From an uncultured Lachnospiraceae bacterium (GTDB lineage Bacteria; Bacillota; Clostridia; Lachnospirales; Lachnospiraceae), in the NCBI GenBank assembly GCA_910588815.1, contig CAJUQY010000038.1, forward strand, positions 1 to 28,973: DNA of 28,973 bases, in the 5' to 3' direction. Positions within the stretch are counted from its first letter, which is position 1, and the number at the start of each line of letters is the position of its first letter. Shown in pieces: positions 15,046 to 23,415 of this stretch. Position numbers and translations under genes: made by a program. The notes beneath the pieces are model-generated. The model saw only the letters and a list, made by a program, of their open reading frames with translations. It did no database searches and was not told the origin of the DNA.

Positions 15046-15728
15046 ATAAGCACCTCCCCTGCGGTATTGCTTAAAATGCCGTCTCGGATTAATACCGTGC
15101 GCCCTGCATGGGCGGCAATTTCCGAATCGTGGGTAATCATGATCACAGTCATTCCTTCTTCATTTAGTTGCCTGAAAAGCTCCATGACCTGGAGGCCGGA
15201 GGCCGAATCCAGGGCACCGGTGGGCTCGTCGGCCAGCAGGATGTCCGGTTCACCCACGATAGCGCGGGCGATGGCGACTCTCTGCTTCTGCCCGCCGGAA
15301 AGCTGGGTGGGCTTAAAATTCATCCGCTCCTCCAACCCTACTTTCCTGAGGGCTAAAGCGGCCCGCTCCTTCCTCTCCTTTCTGGAAACACCGGCATAGA
15401 GAAGAGGAAGAGCTACATTGTCCAGGGCGCTCTGCCTGGGCAGCAGGTTGAAGCTTTGGAATACGAAGCCGATGGAGCGGTTCCGCACCCTGGACATCTC
15501 TTTATCCTTGTGATGGAGCAGGTCGTTTCCGCCAAGCTTGTAGGTACCGGAGGTGGGGACGTCCAGGCACCCGATGATGTTCATCAGGGTGGTTTTTCCG
15601 GAGCCGGAAGGCCCCATAATGGCGACGTATTCGCCTTTTTCCACGTGGAGGGTTACGTCTTTTAACACAGGGACAGTCAGCTTTCCCTGCAGATAATCTT
15701 TAAAAATATGGTCGAGTTCAAGGATCAT
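15042..15728 (-). CDS. MacB/LolD-like ABC exporter ATPase
   Basis: 228 residues, standard for stand-alone MacB/LolD ATPases. Walker A GPSGSGKT (39-46), the family-specific CLDVPTSGTY, Q-loop FQSFNLLP, signature LSGGQKQR (143-150), Walker B ILLADEP (163-169), and EPTGALDS. It energises the FtsX-like permease of the same operon. ATGA overlaps couple it to both flanking adaptor genes. Confidence 0.95.
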   Translation of the reverse strand: MILELDHIFKDYLQGKLTVPVLKDVTLHVEKGEYVAIMGPSGSGKTTLMNIIGCLDVPTSGTYKLGGNDLLHHKDKEMSRVRNRSIGFVFQSFNLLPRQSALDNVALPLLYAGVSRKERKERAALALRKVGLEERMNFKPTQLSGGQKQRVAIARAIVGEPDILLADEPTGALDSASGLQVMELFRQLNEEGMTVIMITHDSEIAAHAGRTVLIRDGILSNTAGEVLI

Positions 15729-17170
15729 GGTGCAGCCTCCGTTTCCGGCGCCTGGCCTGAGGGATCTTCTCCTTCACCGTCCAGAGTATCTGTGATGACA
15801 CCGTCGCCCGGAATATCGCCGCCATCCGGGGGAATTTCTTTATCCAGGGGAGCGATGTCGTCCTCACCGCCTTCCGGCAGTGCAGTGTCTCCGCCGTCAG
15901 GGGTAATGATATCTTCTTCCCCTTCCGGAATCATGCCCTCCTCACCGTCCATGGGGATCATATCTATTTCCCCGCCTGTCATGCCGCCGGAGACACCGCC
16001 GATATTTTTCTGGACGGGAGCGCCCTTTTTGCAGTCGTCGCTGGGCCACACAATGTAATCGGAGGCTTTTAAACCGTCCAGGATTTCATAGGTGTCGGCC
16101 TCTTCGTCGTAGTCGCCCAGGGTAACGGCTTTTTTCTCCAGCTTGTCGCCTTCTCCGGCGGCCCACACATAAGGGTCCCCGTCGTCCTGGACAATGTAGG
16201 GAGACATGAGCCACATGCCGTCTTTTTTCTCCAGGCCGAGATCTCGTTCCAGGTAGACATGCTGTCCTAACATCAGGCCGTCGCTGGAATCTAAGGTGAC
16301 ATAGAAGGGATATTTGGAAGCCTGGGCGCTGTTGTCCATGCCGTCGACCATCACGCCGCTGGTATTGCCGGAGACGGGCTTCTCCGTATCAATGCTGTCC
16401 ACGGTACCGATCCAGGTAAGATTCTCATCTACCCTGGAATGGACGATGATGGGAGTACCGGGAGAAAGGTTCTGCATGTTCTGCTCACTGATGGTTCCCT
16501 TGACCCGGTATTTCCCCACACCCAGGATGCTCATAAAGGGCTGCATCTCTCCGCTGTAATTGTCATAGGTGGGCTTTTCATTGATCTCCTGGACAATACC
16601 TGCGATGGTGGAGGTCACCACGGAGGACTCCATGGATTTTTGCAGCCGCTCGATCTCCAGCTGCTTTACCTTGTAGTTATATTCTTCCTGCTTGACGCTC
16701 ATCTGGGCTTCCTGAATCTGAGTCGTGTAGGATAGCTGTTCGCTTGCAGGAGCCTTTTTCTTGGCTTTGGTAAGCTCGTCGATCTGTGCATTGATGGTAT
16801 CCATGCTGTTGGAAATTTTTTCCAGTTCCAGATTGGCCTGCTCCAGTTTTAGGCTCATATCCTCGGTGTCGTATTCAAAAAGGGGCGTGCCAATCTCCAC
16901 GGCCTGTCCCTTTTCCACCAGGATATCCTTTACGGTCTGATCAGATTCCAATTGGATTTTTAGCGTGTTTTGGGCTTCCACCACGCCGGAAAACCGGTTC
17001 TGGGCGCCGAGGCCGGTGCCGGTCAGAAGGCCGACAGAGTCCGCATAGAGCATGTTTTCCCCGTCGGTTCCGGAGCTTTCGTCCGGCGAAGAGAATTTCC
17101 AGACGGCCCCGACGACTATGGCAGCTACCACAAGTATGCAGATCACTGCCGCAATGATCTTTTTCTTCAT
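15725..17170 (-). CDS. HlyD/MacA-like adaptor with long acidic C-terminal tail
   Basis: First gene of the operon, 481 residues. Seen: membrane anchor (4-24), lipoyl half (VKDILVEKGQAVEIGTPLFEYD, 80-101), coiled-coil hairpin (105-180), second lipoyl half (STIAGIVQEI), beta-barrel region 219-310 and a membrane-proximal domain to about 387. From about 390 to 481 it becomes a low-complexity Gly/Asp/Glu/Pro tail (for example MIPMDGEEGMIPEGEEDIIT) likely to be disordered. Start follows TTGGAGGG. It overlaps the ATPase by 4 bp. Two different adaptors in one operon suggest a mixed or alternating adaptor assembly. Confidence 0.9.
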   Translation of the reverse strand: MKKKIIAAVICILVVAAIVVGAVWKFSSPDESSGTDGENMLYADSVGLLTGTGLGAQNRFSGVVEAQNTLKIQLESDQTVKDILVEKGQAVEIGTPLFEYDTEDMSLKLEQANLELEKISNSMDTINAQIDELTKAKKKAPASEQLSYTTQIQEAQMSVKQEEYNYKVKQLEIERLQKSMESSVVTSTIAGIVQEINEKPTYDNYSGEMQPFMSILGVGKYRVKGTISEQNMQNLSPGTPIIVHSRVDENLTWIGTVDSIDTEKPVSGNTSGVMVDGMDNSAQASKYPFYVTLDSSDGLMLGQHVYLERDLGLEKKDGMWLMSPYIVQDDGDPYVWAAGEGDKLEKKAVTLGDYDEEADTYEILDGLKASDYIVWPSDDCKKGAPVQKNIGGVSGGMTGGEIDMIPMDGEEGMIPEGEEDIITPDGGDTALPEGGEDDIAPLDKEIPPDGGDIPGDGVITDTLDGEGEDPSGQAPETEAAP

Positions 17171-17241
17171 AAGTTACCCTCCAAATTCATTTGACATTAT
17201 CTACATTCTAACAGAAACGAGTGAAGATATAAATAAGGAAT

Positions 17242-17260
17242 TTCTTAAGAATTGTTAAGG
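17242..17260. promoter_or_regulatory. TTAAG direct repeats upstream of exporter operon
   Basis: Two TTAAG units start 10 bp apart (17245 and 17255), and the first is part of a TTCTTAAGAA palindrome. Direct repeats at one helical turn are typical of OmpR/PhoB-type response regulators, which often control MacB-like exporters. The site is about 75 bp before the adaptor start and also upstream of the divergent S1 gene. No two-component genes lie in the window, so this is only a candidate. Confidence 0.3.
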
Positions 17261-17302
17261 AAATTGTAACGTTTGCGAATGTGCAGGAAAAATGATAAGA
17301 GA

Positions 17303-17331
17303 TTGCCATCGGCGAAAAAAAATGCTATGAT
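17303..17331 (+). promoter_or_regulatory. Promoter of S1-domain protein gene
   Basis: TTGCCA (17303-17308), 17-bp spacer, TATGAT (17326-17331), 32 bp before the start codon. Confidence 0.65.
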
Positions 17332-17363
17332 AGAACCAACTACGAAGAACGGAGGGGATACCA

Positions 17364-18275
17364 ATGGAAGAGCGTGTGGAAACGATGGATGATTACAAGC
17401 AGGAGCTGGAGGCTTCCTTTAAGAAGGCGGAGGAAGGCGATGTCCTGACGGGGACGGTGATCGGGATAGATGACGATCAGATCACCGTGGATTTGCAGTC
17501 CTATGCGGAGGGGATCATCAAAAAGGAGCACTTCAGCAATAACCCGGACTGTGTGTTGAAGGACGAGGTCCAGAAGGGCGACGAGGTTACGGCCACGGTC
17601 ATCAAGGCGGACGACGGCCGCGGACATGTGCTGTTGTCAAAGAAAGAGGCCAACGACATGGCTGCCTGGGAGCGGATGGAGAAGTGCCTGGAAGATAAGA
17701 GCGCGATTGAGGTGAAGGTGGACGGCGTCGTCAAGGGCGGCGTGGTCGCTTATGTGGACGGGATCCGGGGCTTTATTCCGGCTTCCAAGCTGGACGTGTC
17801 CTATGTGGAGCATCTGGAGGACTGGCTGGGAAAAGAGCTTTCCGTGCAGGCAGTCACAGTGGACAGAGAGGCAAAGAAGCTGGTACTTTCCGCGAGAGAT
17901 CTGGCGTTTGCGAGACGGCAGGAGGAACGGAAGAAGAAGATCGCCGCCTGTGAGGTTGGGGCTGTTTTGGAGGGGGTGGTAGAGACCATCCAAAACTACG
18001 GGGCATTTGTAAAGCTGGATAACGGCGTGACCGGCCTGCTTCATGTGTCTCAGATCAGCGACAAGCGGATCAAGTCGCCGGCAGCAGTCTTAAGCGAGGG
18101 GCAGAAGGTCACGGTGAAGATCACCGCAGTGAAAGACGGTCGTGTCAGCCTCAGCATGAAAGCGCTTCTTGATGTGAGCGAGCCGGAGGAGGCCGGAAGC
18201 CACGGGGACTATGTGGAAGAGGGAAGAGCCTTTACGAGCCTCGGTTCCCTGCTGAAAGGGATTAAGCTGGATTAA
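17364..18275 (+). CDS. S1-domain RNA-binding protein (ribosomal protein S1-like)
   Basis: 303 residues with three S1 repeats at about 24-93, 110-178 and 197-267. The third (VGAVLEGVVETIQNYGAFVKLDNGVTGLLHVSQIS...GRVSLSMKAL) is the most canonical RNA-binding repeat; the second has the degenerate GFIPASKLD form seen in RpsA repeats. Bacterial S1 has four to six repeats, so this is a shortened clostridial type that may assist mRNA binding at the ribosome or RNA turnover. Start at 17364 follows GGAGGGG. It lies 25 bp upstream of relQ and may be co-transcribed with it. Confidence 0.9.
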   Translation: MEERVETMDDYKQELEASFKKAEEGDVLTGTVIGIDDDQITVDLQSYAEGIIKKEHFSNNPDCVLKDEVQKGDEVTATVIKADDGRGHVLLSKKEANDMAAWERMEKCLEDKSAIEVKVDGVVKGGVVAYVDGIRGFIPASKLDVSYVEHLEDWLGKELSVQAVTVDREAKKLVLSARDLAFARRQEERKKKIAACEVGAVLEGVVETIQNYGAFVKLDNGVTGLLHVSQISDKRIKSPAAVLSEGQKVTVKITAVKDGRVSLSMKALLDVSEPEEAGSHGDYVEEGRAFTSLGSLLKGIKLD

Positions 18276-18300
18276 GGTAGACGGCCTGGGGGAAGCGTTT

Positions 18301-18948
18301 ATGGATATGCCGAATTTACCGGAAGAGTATGACCAGTTAGATCAGTGGAAGACGCTGATGCTTCTTTATAATGCCGCCCTTCAAGAGGTTCAGACGAGAG
18401 TCAATGTGCTTAACGATGAGTTTCACCATATCAACGATTACAATCCGATCGAACATGTGAAGGCCAGGATCAAGTCACCGGAGAGCATTGTAAAAAAGCT
18501 GAAGCGGCTGGGCTTTGAAGCGACCATAGATAATATGTATCGGGAGCTCCATGATATTGCGGGCATCCGGATTATTTGCTCTTTTACATCGGATATTTAT
18601 TATCTGGCGGCCGCCATAGCCAGACAGGATGATATGCAGGTGGAGATGGTGAAGGATTATATCGCAAACCCTAAGCCTAACGGTTACCGCAGCTATCATA
18701 TGGTGGTGGTGGTGCCCATCTACCTGTCGAGCGGCCGGGTTCAGATGCGGGTGGAGATCCAGATCAGGACCATCGCCATGGATTTCTGGGCCAGCCTGGA
18801 ACACAAGATCCATTATAAATTTGAAGGGGCGGCTCCTGCGCATATGCAGGAGAGCCTAAAAGAGTGCGCCGACATGGCAGCTCTTTTGGACAAACAAATG
18901 CTGTCGCTTAATGAATCCTTACAGAAAGCGGGAGAGGAGAAAACATGA
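18301..18948 (+). CDS. relQ: Small alarmone synthetase RelQ ((p)ppGpp synthetase)
   Basis: 215 residues consisting only of the RelA/SpoT synthetase domain, without HD hydrolase, TGS or ACT domains. Transfers pyrophosphate from ATP to GDP/GTP in the cytoplasm. Motifs: RIKSPESIVKKL (56-67), DIAGIRI (85-91), KPNGYRSYHMVV (125-136) and EIQIRT (152-157) with E152, then DFWASLEHKI (161-170). Length and motifs match YjbM/RelQ. GGGGGAAG precedes the start. The rfbD-like gene overlaps its end by 4 bp, so the two are translated together. Confidence 0.93.
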   Translation: MDMPNLPEEYDQLDQWKTLMLLYNAALQEVQTRVNVLNDEFHHINDYNPIEHVKARIKSPESIVKKLKRLGFEATIDNMYRELHDIAGIRIICSFTSDIYYLAAAIARQDDMQVEMVKDYIANPKPNGYRSYHMVVVVPIYLSSGRVQMRVEIQIRTIAMDFWASLEHKIHYKFEGAAPAHMQESLKECADMAALLDKQMLSLNESLQKAGEEKT

Positions 18949-19808
18949 CTGGATTAAGCGTGTGGATCGCCGGGGCTGACGGTCAGCTTGGCTGCGCGGT
19001 CTGTGAGATCCTGCAAAAAGATACAGGCATCCGGGTTTTGACCTCAGATCTGGATGTGGACGTGACCAGCCTGGAGGCGGCCGTTTCCTTTGCGGAGGAA
19101 AGCCGCCCGGATGTGATTGTCAATTGTGCCGGGATGACGGACCTGGCGAAGTGCGAGCGAAACGAGGAGAAGGCTTACCGGGTCAATGCCCTGGGGGCGA
19201 GGAACCTTTCCCTGGCTGCCAGGAAGATTGATGCGAAGCTTATCCATCTTTCTACCGACGACGTGTTTGACGGTACGGCGAAGCGTCCGCTGACGGAGTT
19301 TGACCAGGTAAATCCCCGTACCGTATATGGAAAGTCCAAGCTGGCCGGGGAGAATTTTGTCCGGGGGCTGGCGCCCAGACATATGATTGTGAGAAGTTCC
19401 TGGATTTACGGGAAGACGAAGAATAATTTTGTCAGCTATATCCTGGAAGGGCTTTTGACAGAGGATACCATTTACGTGCCGGTGGATCAGATCAGCACAC
19501 CTACCAGCGCCGCAGAGCTGGCGAAGTTTATTGTGAAGCTGATCGGTTCGGAAGAGTACGGCGTTTATCACGCCTCCTGTGAGGGGATGTGCAGCCGCTA
19601 TGAGTTTGCGAAAGAGATTGTAAGGCTTTCCGGAAAAAAAGTGAATATTGAACCTCTTGCGGCAGGAGAAAATCCTTCCGTGGTCAATCGGCCCAGGTAT
19701 ACGCTTTTGGATAATTTTATGCTGCGGGTTTCCGGTATCTATCAGATGCCGGAATGGAGGGAGGCTTTGGGCGCCTTTATGGCAGAGCGGATGTCCGGAC
19801 AGGATTAA
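18945..19808 (+). CDS. rfbD: dTDP-4-dehydrorhamnose reductase family protein
   Basis: Extended-SDR reductase, 287 residues, of the RmlD/RfbD family, which makes dTDP-L-rhamnose for cell-wall polysaccharide. Motifs: GADGQLG (10-16), STDDVFDG (103-110), YGKSKLAGE (128-136) with catalytic Tyr128 and Lys132, RSSWIYG, and the substrate-side DQISTPTSA. The NCAGMTDLAKCE segment differs from the usual NAAAYTAVDKAE. No rfbA, rfbB or rfbC partners are nearby, so it may act on a related sugar nucleotide. Coupling to relQ by an ATGA overlap is unusual for this function. Confidence 0.85.
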   Translation: MTGLSVWIAGADGQLGCAVCEILQKDTGIRVLTSDLDVDVTSLEAAVSFAEESRPDVIVNCAGMTDLAKCERNEEKAYRVNALGARNLSLAARKIDAKLIHLSTDDVFDGTAKRPLTEFDQVNPRTVYGKSKLAGENFVRGLAPRHMIVRSSWIYGKTKNNFVSYILEGLLTEDTIYVPVDQISTPTSAAELAKFIVKLIGSEEYGVYHASCEGMCSRYEFAKEIVRLSGKKVNIEPLAAGENPSVVNRPRYTLLDNFMLRVSGIYQMPEWREALGAFMAERMSGQD

Positions 19809-19815
19809 AAGAGGG

Positions 19816-19860
19816 GAAAGAGACCACTTAACAATCTATGGTTTAAGTGGCTCTTTTTTT
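19816..19860 (+). terminator. Terminator behind rfbD-like gene
   Basis: CCACTTAA (19824-19831) pairs with TTAAGTGG (19843-19850), extended by GAGA/CTC flanks and followed by a run of eight T. Confidence 0.85.
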
Positions 19861-19917
19861 ATATTCTTTCGTCAATATTACCAAAAAATATGTTTTTTTT
19901 AAAATACAATTAAAGTG

Positions 19918-19946
19918 TTGACAGATGGCCGATTCTGCGAAATAAT
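19918..19946 (+). promoter_or_regulatory. Promoter of glutamate dehydrogenase gene
   Basis: TTGACA (19918-19923), 17-bp spacer, AATAAT (19941-19946). A leader of about 70 nt follows, with AAGGAGG before the start; no riboswitch-like fold was recognised in it. Confidence 0.7.
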
Positions 19947-20023
19947 GAGGATAGACGGTAACACTACATGGGGGTGTAGAGGATACCTGATACTATTAAA
20001 TTCCTTAAAAGGAGGATCTTGCT

Positions 20024-21280
20024 ATGGGAAATTATAATCCTTATGACAACGTGCTGCAGGTTGTGGAAAATGCAGCGAAGGTACTGGGATACGATGAGAC
20101 AGAGTATGAAGCGCTCAAGTATCCGGAGAGAGAATTAAAGGTTGCTATCCCAGTTCAGATGGATGACGGAAGCGTAAAGGTATTCGAAGGCTTCCGTGTA
20201 CAGCATTCCACCAGCCGCGGCCCGGCCAAGGGCGGTGTTCGTTTTCATCCTAATGTCAATCAGGATGAGGTGAAAGCTTTGGCGGCATGGATGACCTTTA
20301 AGTGTGCCGTGGTAAATATTCCCTACGGCGGCGCCAAGGGCGGCGTAATCTGTGACCCTACGCATCTGTCGGAAGGCGAGATGAGAAGGATCACCAGAAG
20401 GTTTACGGCTATGATCGCTCCTATCATCGGGCCGGAGCAGGATGTTCCCGCTCCCGACGTAGGAACCAATCCTAAGGTCATGGGCTGGATGATGGATACA
20501 TATAGCATGTTAAAGGGCCACTGTGTCCCTGGCGTTGTGACGGGAAAGCCCATCGAGATCGGCGGAGCTCTGGGCCGCAGTGAGGCGACCGGCCGCGGCG
20601 TCATGATTACCACAAAGAATACTCTTGCCAAGCTTGGCATGGAGATGGTCGGCACTTCTGTTGTCGTACAGGGTATGGGTAACGTGGGAAGTATTTCCGC
20701 GAAGCTGCTTCATGCGGAAGGCATGAAGGTCATCGGCGTCAGCGATGTATCCGGCGGCATCACCTGCAAAGACGGGCTGGACATCCCCGGCATCCTGGAG
20801 TTCTTAAAGACACCCAGAGCGCTGCTGAAAGACTACAACGCTCCCGGCGTAGAGCATATCTCCAATGACGAGCTTCTGACCCTGGAGACGACGGTTCTGG
20901 TGCCTGCCGCTCTGGAAAACCAGATCCGCGGGGACAATGCCGACAAACTCAACTGTAAGGTTATCATCGAGGCGGCCAATGGTCCGACGACTGTGGAAGC
21001 CGACGAGATCCTTAAGAAGAGAGGGATCGTTCTGGTTCCCGATATTCTCGCCAATGCAGGCGGTGTGGTCGTATCCTATTTCGAGTGGGTACAGAACATT
21101 CAGTCTATGTACTGGACCGAGGAGGATGTCAATAAGAGACTGAAAGAGATTATGGACCGTGCTTTTGAGTCCGTATGGGATATCGCAAAGGAAAAGGGTG
21201 TAGAGCCCAGAATCGGTGCTTATCTGATCGCTATTAAGAGAACGGTAGATGCCAAGAAGATGAGAGGTATCTGGCCGTAA
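20024..21280 (+). CDS. gdhA: Glutamate dehydrogenase (NAD(P)+)
   Basis: Interconverts glutamate with 2-oxoglutarate and ammonium; 418 residues, the clostridial/RocG-type hexameric enzyme. Motifs: GPAKGGVRFHP (67-76) with Lys69, MTFKCAVVNIPYGGAKGGV (90-108) with Lys93 and catalytic Lys105, PAPDVGTN, the Rossmann loop QGMGNVGS, and NAGGVVVSYFEW. It is a single-gene unit between terminators. The length and the VVVQGMGNVG dinucleotide loop fit the NAD-using catabolic class, but cofactor preference is inferred. Confidence 0.96.
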   Translation: MGNYNPYDNVLQVVENAAKVLGYDETEYEALKYPERELKVAIPVQMDDGSVKVFEGFRVQHSTSRGPAKGGVRFHPNVNQDEVKALAAWMTFKCAVVNIPYGGAKGGVICDPTHLSEGEMRRITRRFTAMIAPIIGPEQDVPAPDVGTNPKVMGWMMDTYSMLKGHCVPGVVTGKPIEIGGALGRSEATGRGVMITTKNTLAKLGMEMVGTSVVVQGMGNVGSISAKLLHAEGMKVIGVSDVSGGITCKDGLDIPGILEFLKTPRALLKDYNAPGVEHISNDELLTLETTVLVPAALENQIRGDNADKLNCKVIIEAANGPTTVEADEILKKRGIVLVPDILANAGGVVVSYFEWVQNIQSMYWTEEDVNKRLKEIMDRAFESVWDIAKEKGVEPRIGAYLIAIKRTVDAKKMRGIWP

Positions 21281-21328
21281 GGACTTTTCTTCCGCTGAAA
21301 AACGGATGTGGAACCATGTGATAAAAAG

Positions 21329-21369
21329 ATACCGGGGCTCCTGTATGGAAGATGCAGGAGTCCCGGTAT
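21329..21369. terminator. Bidirectional terminator between gdhA and the DeoR gene
   Basis: ATACCGGGGCTCCTG (21329-21343) pairs with CAGGAGTCCCGGTAT (21355-21369) with one G-U. AAAAAG before and TTTCT after give short T-tracts on both strands. Confidence 0.8.
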
Positions 21370-21394
21370 TTCTGTATCCTTCTTTTCTGCCCGA

Positions 21395-22168
21395 TCAGAA
21401 ATTATCTGCAACAATGAGCTTTGTGGAGGTATCCCATTTACCAAAGTCTGTCCCTTCCGGCAGACAGTCGGTGACCAGGTAGTCGATTCCGCAGGAGAAA
21501 TCTGCGAACTTTGCCATGTAGGAGGCGCCGAATTTGGTATGGTCGGCCAGAACAAAGGAGACCCTTGAGGCTTTTTGCATGGATTTCTTCAGGGCGGCAT
21601 CGAGAAAATTGGGGACAGAATAACCATAGGAGGGTTCGATACCGTTGGAGCCGAGGAAGCACTTGTCAGCCCGGATGCCGGAGAGCATTTGTTCCGCAAT
21701 GGTTCCGGTGGCGTAATTCATACCGGAGAACAGTTCGCCCCCCGTGTGGATCACCCGTTTGCCGCTGCCGGTAAAAAGCGCTGTCAAATGAAAGGAATTG
21801 GTAATGATGGAGATATTTGTGAGGGCGCTTTCCAAGATAAGCTTTCCCAACTCCAATGCGGTGGTGGAACCGTCAAAAAGCAGAGTGTCTCCATCCTGGA
21901 TGTAGGTGAGAGCCTTTGCCGCAATGCGCTTTTTTTCTTCAATGCACAGAGTAGAGAGTTCGGAATAATGGAAAATCCGGCCGGTTTTTGCGGCCGGTAC
22001 GGCGCCCCCGTGTACCCGCCGTACTTTATTTTGTTTTTGGAGCTCGTCCAGATCCCTTCGGATCGTGGCTTCTGTAGCGTCGAGCAGCCTGCTCAGTTCA
22101 GTAACTTTTAGGATTCGTTTTTTTTCGATGAGTTCGACGATCTGTTTTTTGCGTTCTTCCGCGAGCAT
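21395..22168 (-). CDS. DeoR/GlpR-family transcriptional repressor
   Basis: 257 residues. N-terminal DeoR helix-turn-helix (IVELIEKKRILKVTELSRLLDATEATIRRDLDEL, about 9-43, then VRRVHGGAV) and C-terminal sugar-phosphate-sensing domain (LFDGSTTALELG, TNSFHLT, GGELF, GSNGIEPSYGYS, LADHTKFG). Regulators of this family are released from DNA by phosphorylated sugars. It is divergent from the class II aldolase gene, and a large palindrome lies between, so it most likely controls that gene and itself. The effector cannot be named from sequence. Confidence 0.93.
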   Translation of the reverse strand: MLAEERKKQIVELIEKKRILKVTELSRLLDATEATIRRDLDELQKQNKVRRVHGGAVPAAKTGRIFHYSELSTLCIEEKKRIAAKALTYIQDGDTLLFDGSTTALELGKLILESALTNISIITNSFHLTALFTGSGKRVIHTGGELFSGMNYATGTIAEQMLSGIRADKCFLGSNGIEPSYGYSVPNFLDAALKKSMQKASRVSFVLADHTKFGASYMAKFADFSCGIDYLVTDCLPEGTDFGKWDTSTKLIVADNF

Positions 22169-22216
22169 GAGAATTTCCGCCTTTTCAAATATATGAGGAC
22201 ACTTTTCCTACTCGAT

Positions 22217-22252
22217 TATAGTGAACGACAAATTATTTTGTCGTTGACTATA
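22217..22252. promoter_or_regulatory. Probable DeoR operator: 16-bp arms, one mismatch
   Basis: TATAGTGAACGACAAA (22217-22232) and TTTGTCGTTGACTATA (22237-22252) are complementary except at one position, with a 4-bp TTAT centre. The core AACGACAAA/TTTGTCGTT is perfect. The left arm overlaps the minus-strand TATAAT (22215-22220) that is the likely -10 box of the regulator gene, which fits autorepression. Confidence 0.7.
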
Positions 22253-22328
22253 GTTTAACGAATAATGGGGAAAATGGCAACCGGATATTTGGGGAGCGGA
22301 AAAATAGAAAAAAGATGTGGGACAGGTA

Positions 22329-22357
22329 TTGACAGAGGACAGAAATGATTTTATAAT
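22329..22357 (+). promoter_or_regulatory. Promoter of class II aldolase gene
   Basis: TTGACA (22329-22334), 17-bp spacer, TATAAT (22352-22357): full consensus. Two GATAAAAAA units (22368-22376 and 22378-22386) follow 10 bp apart over the expected transcript start and may be an additional regulator site. Confidence 0.85.
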
Positions 22358-22440
22358 GAACAAAATCGATAAAAAATGATAAAAAACAAACAAAACCAGA
22401 AGTGAAGTAGAGACGGAACAGACAGGAAGGGAGAAATGAT

Positions 22441-23286
22441 ATGGCACTGGAAAAAGTAAGCAATATTTTAAAAATGGCCGAGGAGAGAAATACTTCCGCA
22501 ATCGCTTTTAACTGCAACGACTATACGATGGCGTATTCTGTGGCGGCGGTGGCAGAGGAGCTTAAGAAACCGGTGATCATCATGCTGTATCCGGCGGACA
22601 GTTTCCAGAAAAATTGCTGTAACTTAAGCGGATTTGCAGCTATGGTGCGGGAATTGGCCAAGAAGGTGAAAGTGCCCATCGGTCTCCATCTGGATCACTG
22701 CAGCGACTTTGATTACATTTTGAAGGCGGTCAAAGCAGGCTTTCCTTCTGTGATGTATGACGGTTCCATGCTTTCCGTGGAGGAGAATATAACCAATACG
22801 AAGCGGGTGGCGGACGCCGCCCATGCGTGGGGCGCCGATGTGGAGGCAGAGCTTGGACATGTGGGCTTTGCGGCCCAGTCCGACCAGCACAGGGAGGATT
22901 TGTATACCAGGCCGGAGGTGGCGGCGAAATTCTGCGAGGAGACCGGCGTGGACTCGGTGGCCGTGGCGATCGGAAGTGCCCACGGAGTTTATCTGGAAAC
23001 GCCGAAGCTGGATTTGGAACGCCTGGACGAGATTAACGAGGCTGTGAAGACTCCCCTGGTGCTCCACGGAGGCAGCGGGATTCCGAATGACCAGCTGGAG
23101 CAGGCTTTCAAGCGGGGGATCAACAAGTTCAACGTGGGAACAGAATACTTTCAGCTTTACTACGACAGCATCCGGGAGTTTTGTAATCAGAACGGTGACA
23201 GAGGAAGTGTCTTGGATCTGCCCATGTATGTCCAGGAGAAGCTAAAGGCGTATCTGCGGGTGAAGATGCAGATCTCCAAATTATAG
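22441..23286 (+). CDS. Class II (zinc) ketose-bisphosphate aldolase, GatY/KbaY/FbaA family
   Basis: 281 residues. Cleaves a ketose 1,6-bisphosphate (tagatose or fructose) or a related sugar phosphate into two trioses. Seen: HLDHCSDF with catalytic D85 and zinc ligand H86, E137 (EAELGHVG), H181 (GSAHGVY), H209 (VLHGGSGI), and KFNVGTEY near 229-236. The ordinary central motif KINVGTD is slightly changed to KFNVGTE. A dedicated DeoR repressor next door suggests an inducible sugar or polyol pathway rather than glycolysis. No kinase or PTS genes are adjacent, so the substrate is open. Confidence 0.9.
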   Translation: MALEKVSNILKMAEERNTSAIAFNCNDYTMAYSVAAVAEELKKPVIIMLYPADSFQKNCCNLSGFAAMVRELAKKVKVPIGLHLDHCSDFDYILKAVKAGFPSVMYDGSMLSVEENITNTKRVADAAHAWGADVEAELGHVGFAAQSDQHREDLYTRPEVAAKFCEETGVDSVAVAIGSAHGVYLETPKLDLERLDEINEAVKTPLVLHGGSGIPNDQLEQAFKRGINKFNVGTEYFQLYYDSIREFCNQNGDRGSVLDLPMYVQEKLKAYLRVKMQISKL

Positions 23287-23302
23287 AGCAGGACAGTACA
23301 AA

Positions 23303-23347
23303 AGGGCTGTCGCGCGGACAGATTGCAAGGTTCGGCGCGGCAGCCCC
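23303..23347 (+). terminator. Terminator of class II aldolase gene
   Basis: AGGGCTGTCGCGC (23303-23315) pairs with GCGCGGCAGCCCC (23335-23347) with one G-U, followed by TGTTTTAT. It starts 17 bp after the stop codon. Confidence 0.8.
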
Positions 23348-23415
23348 TGTTTTATAAATTTAGCTGACAATATCTTTAGTATATCACAGAAAGAAAATAA
23401 TTTCCACATCAAAAT

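Noticed and set aside
19947..20023. Riboswitch in the gdhA leader
   Set aside because: The leader is short and shows no conserved aptamer-like core or paired terminator/antiterminator.
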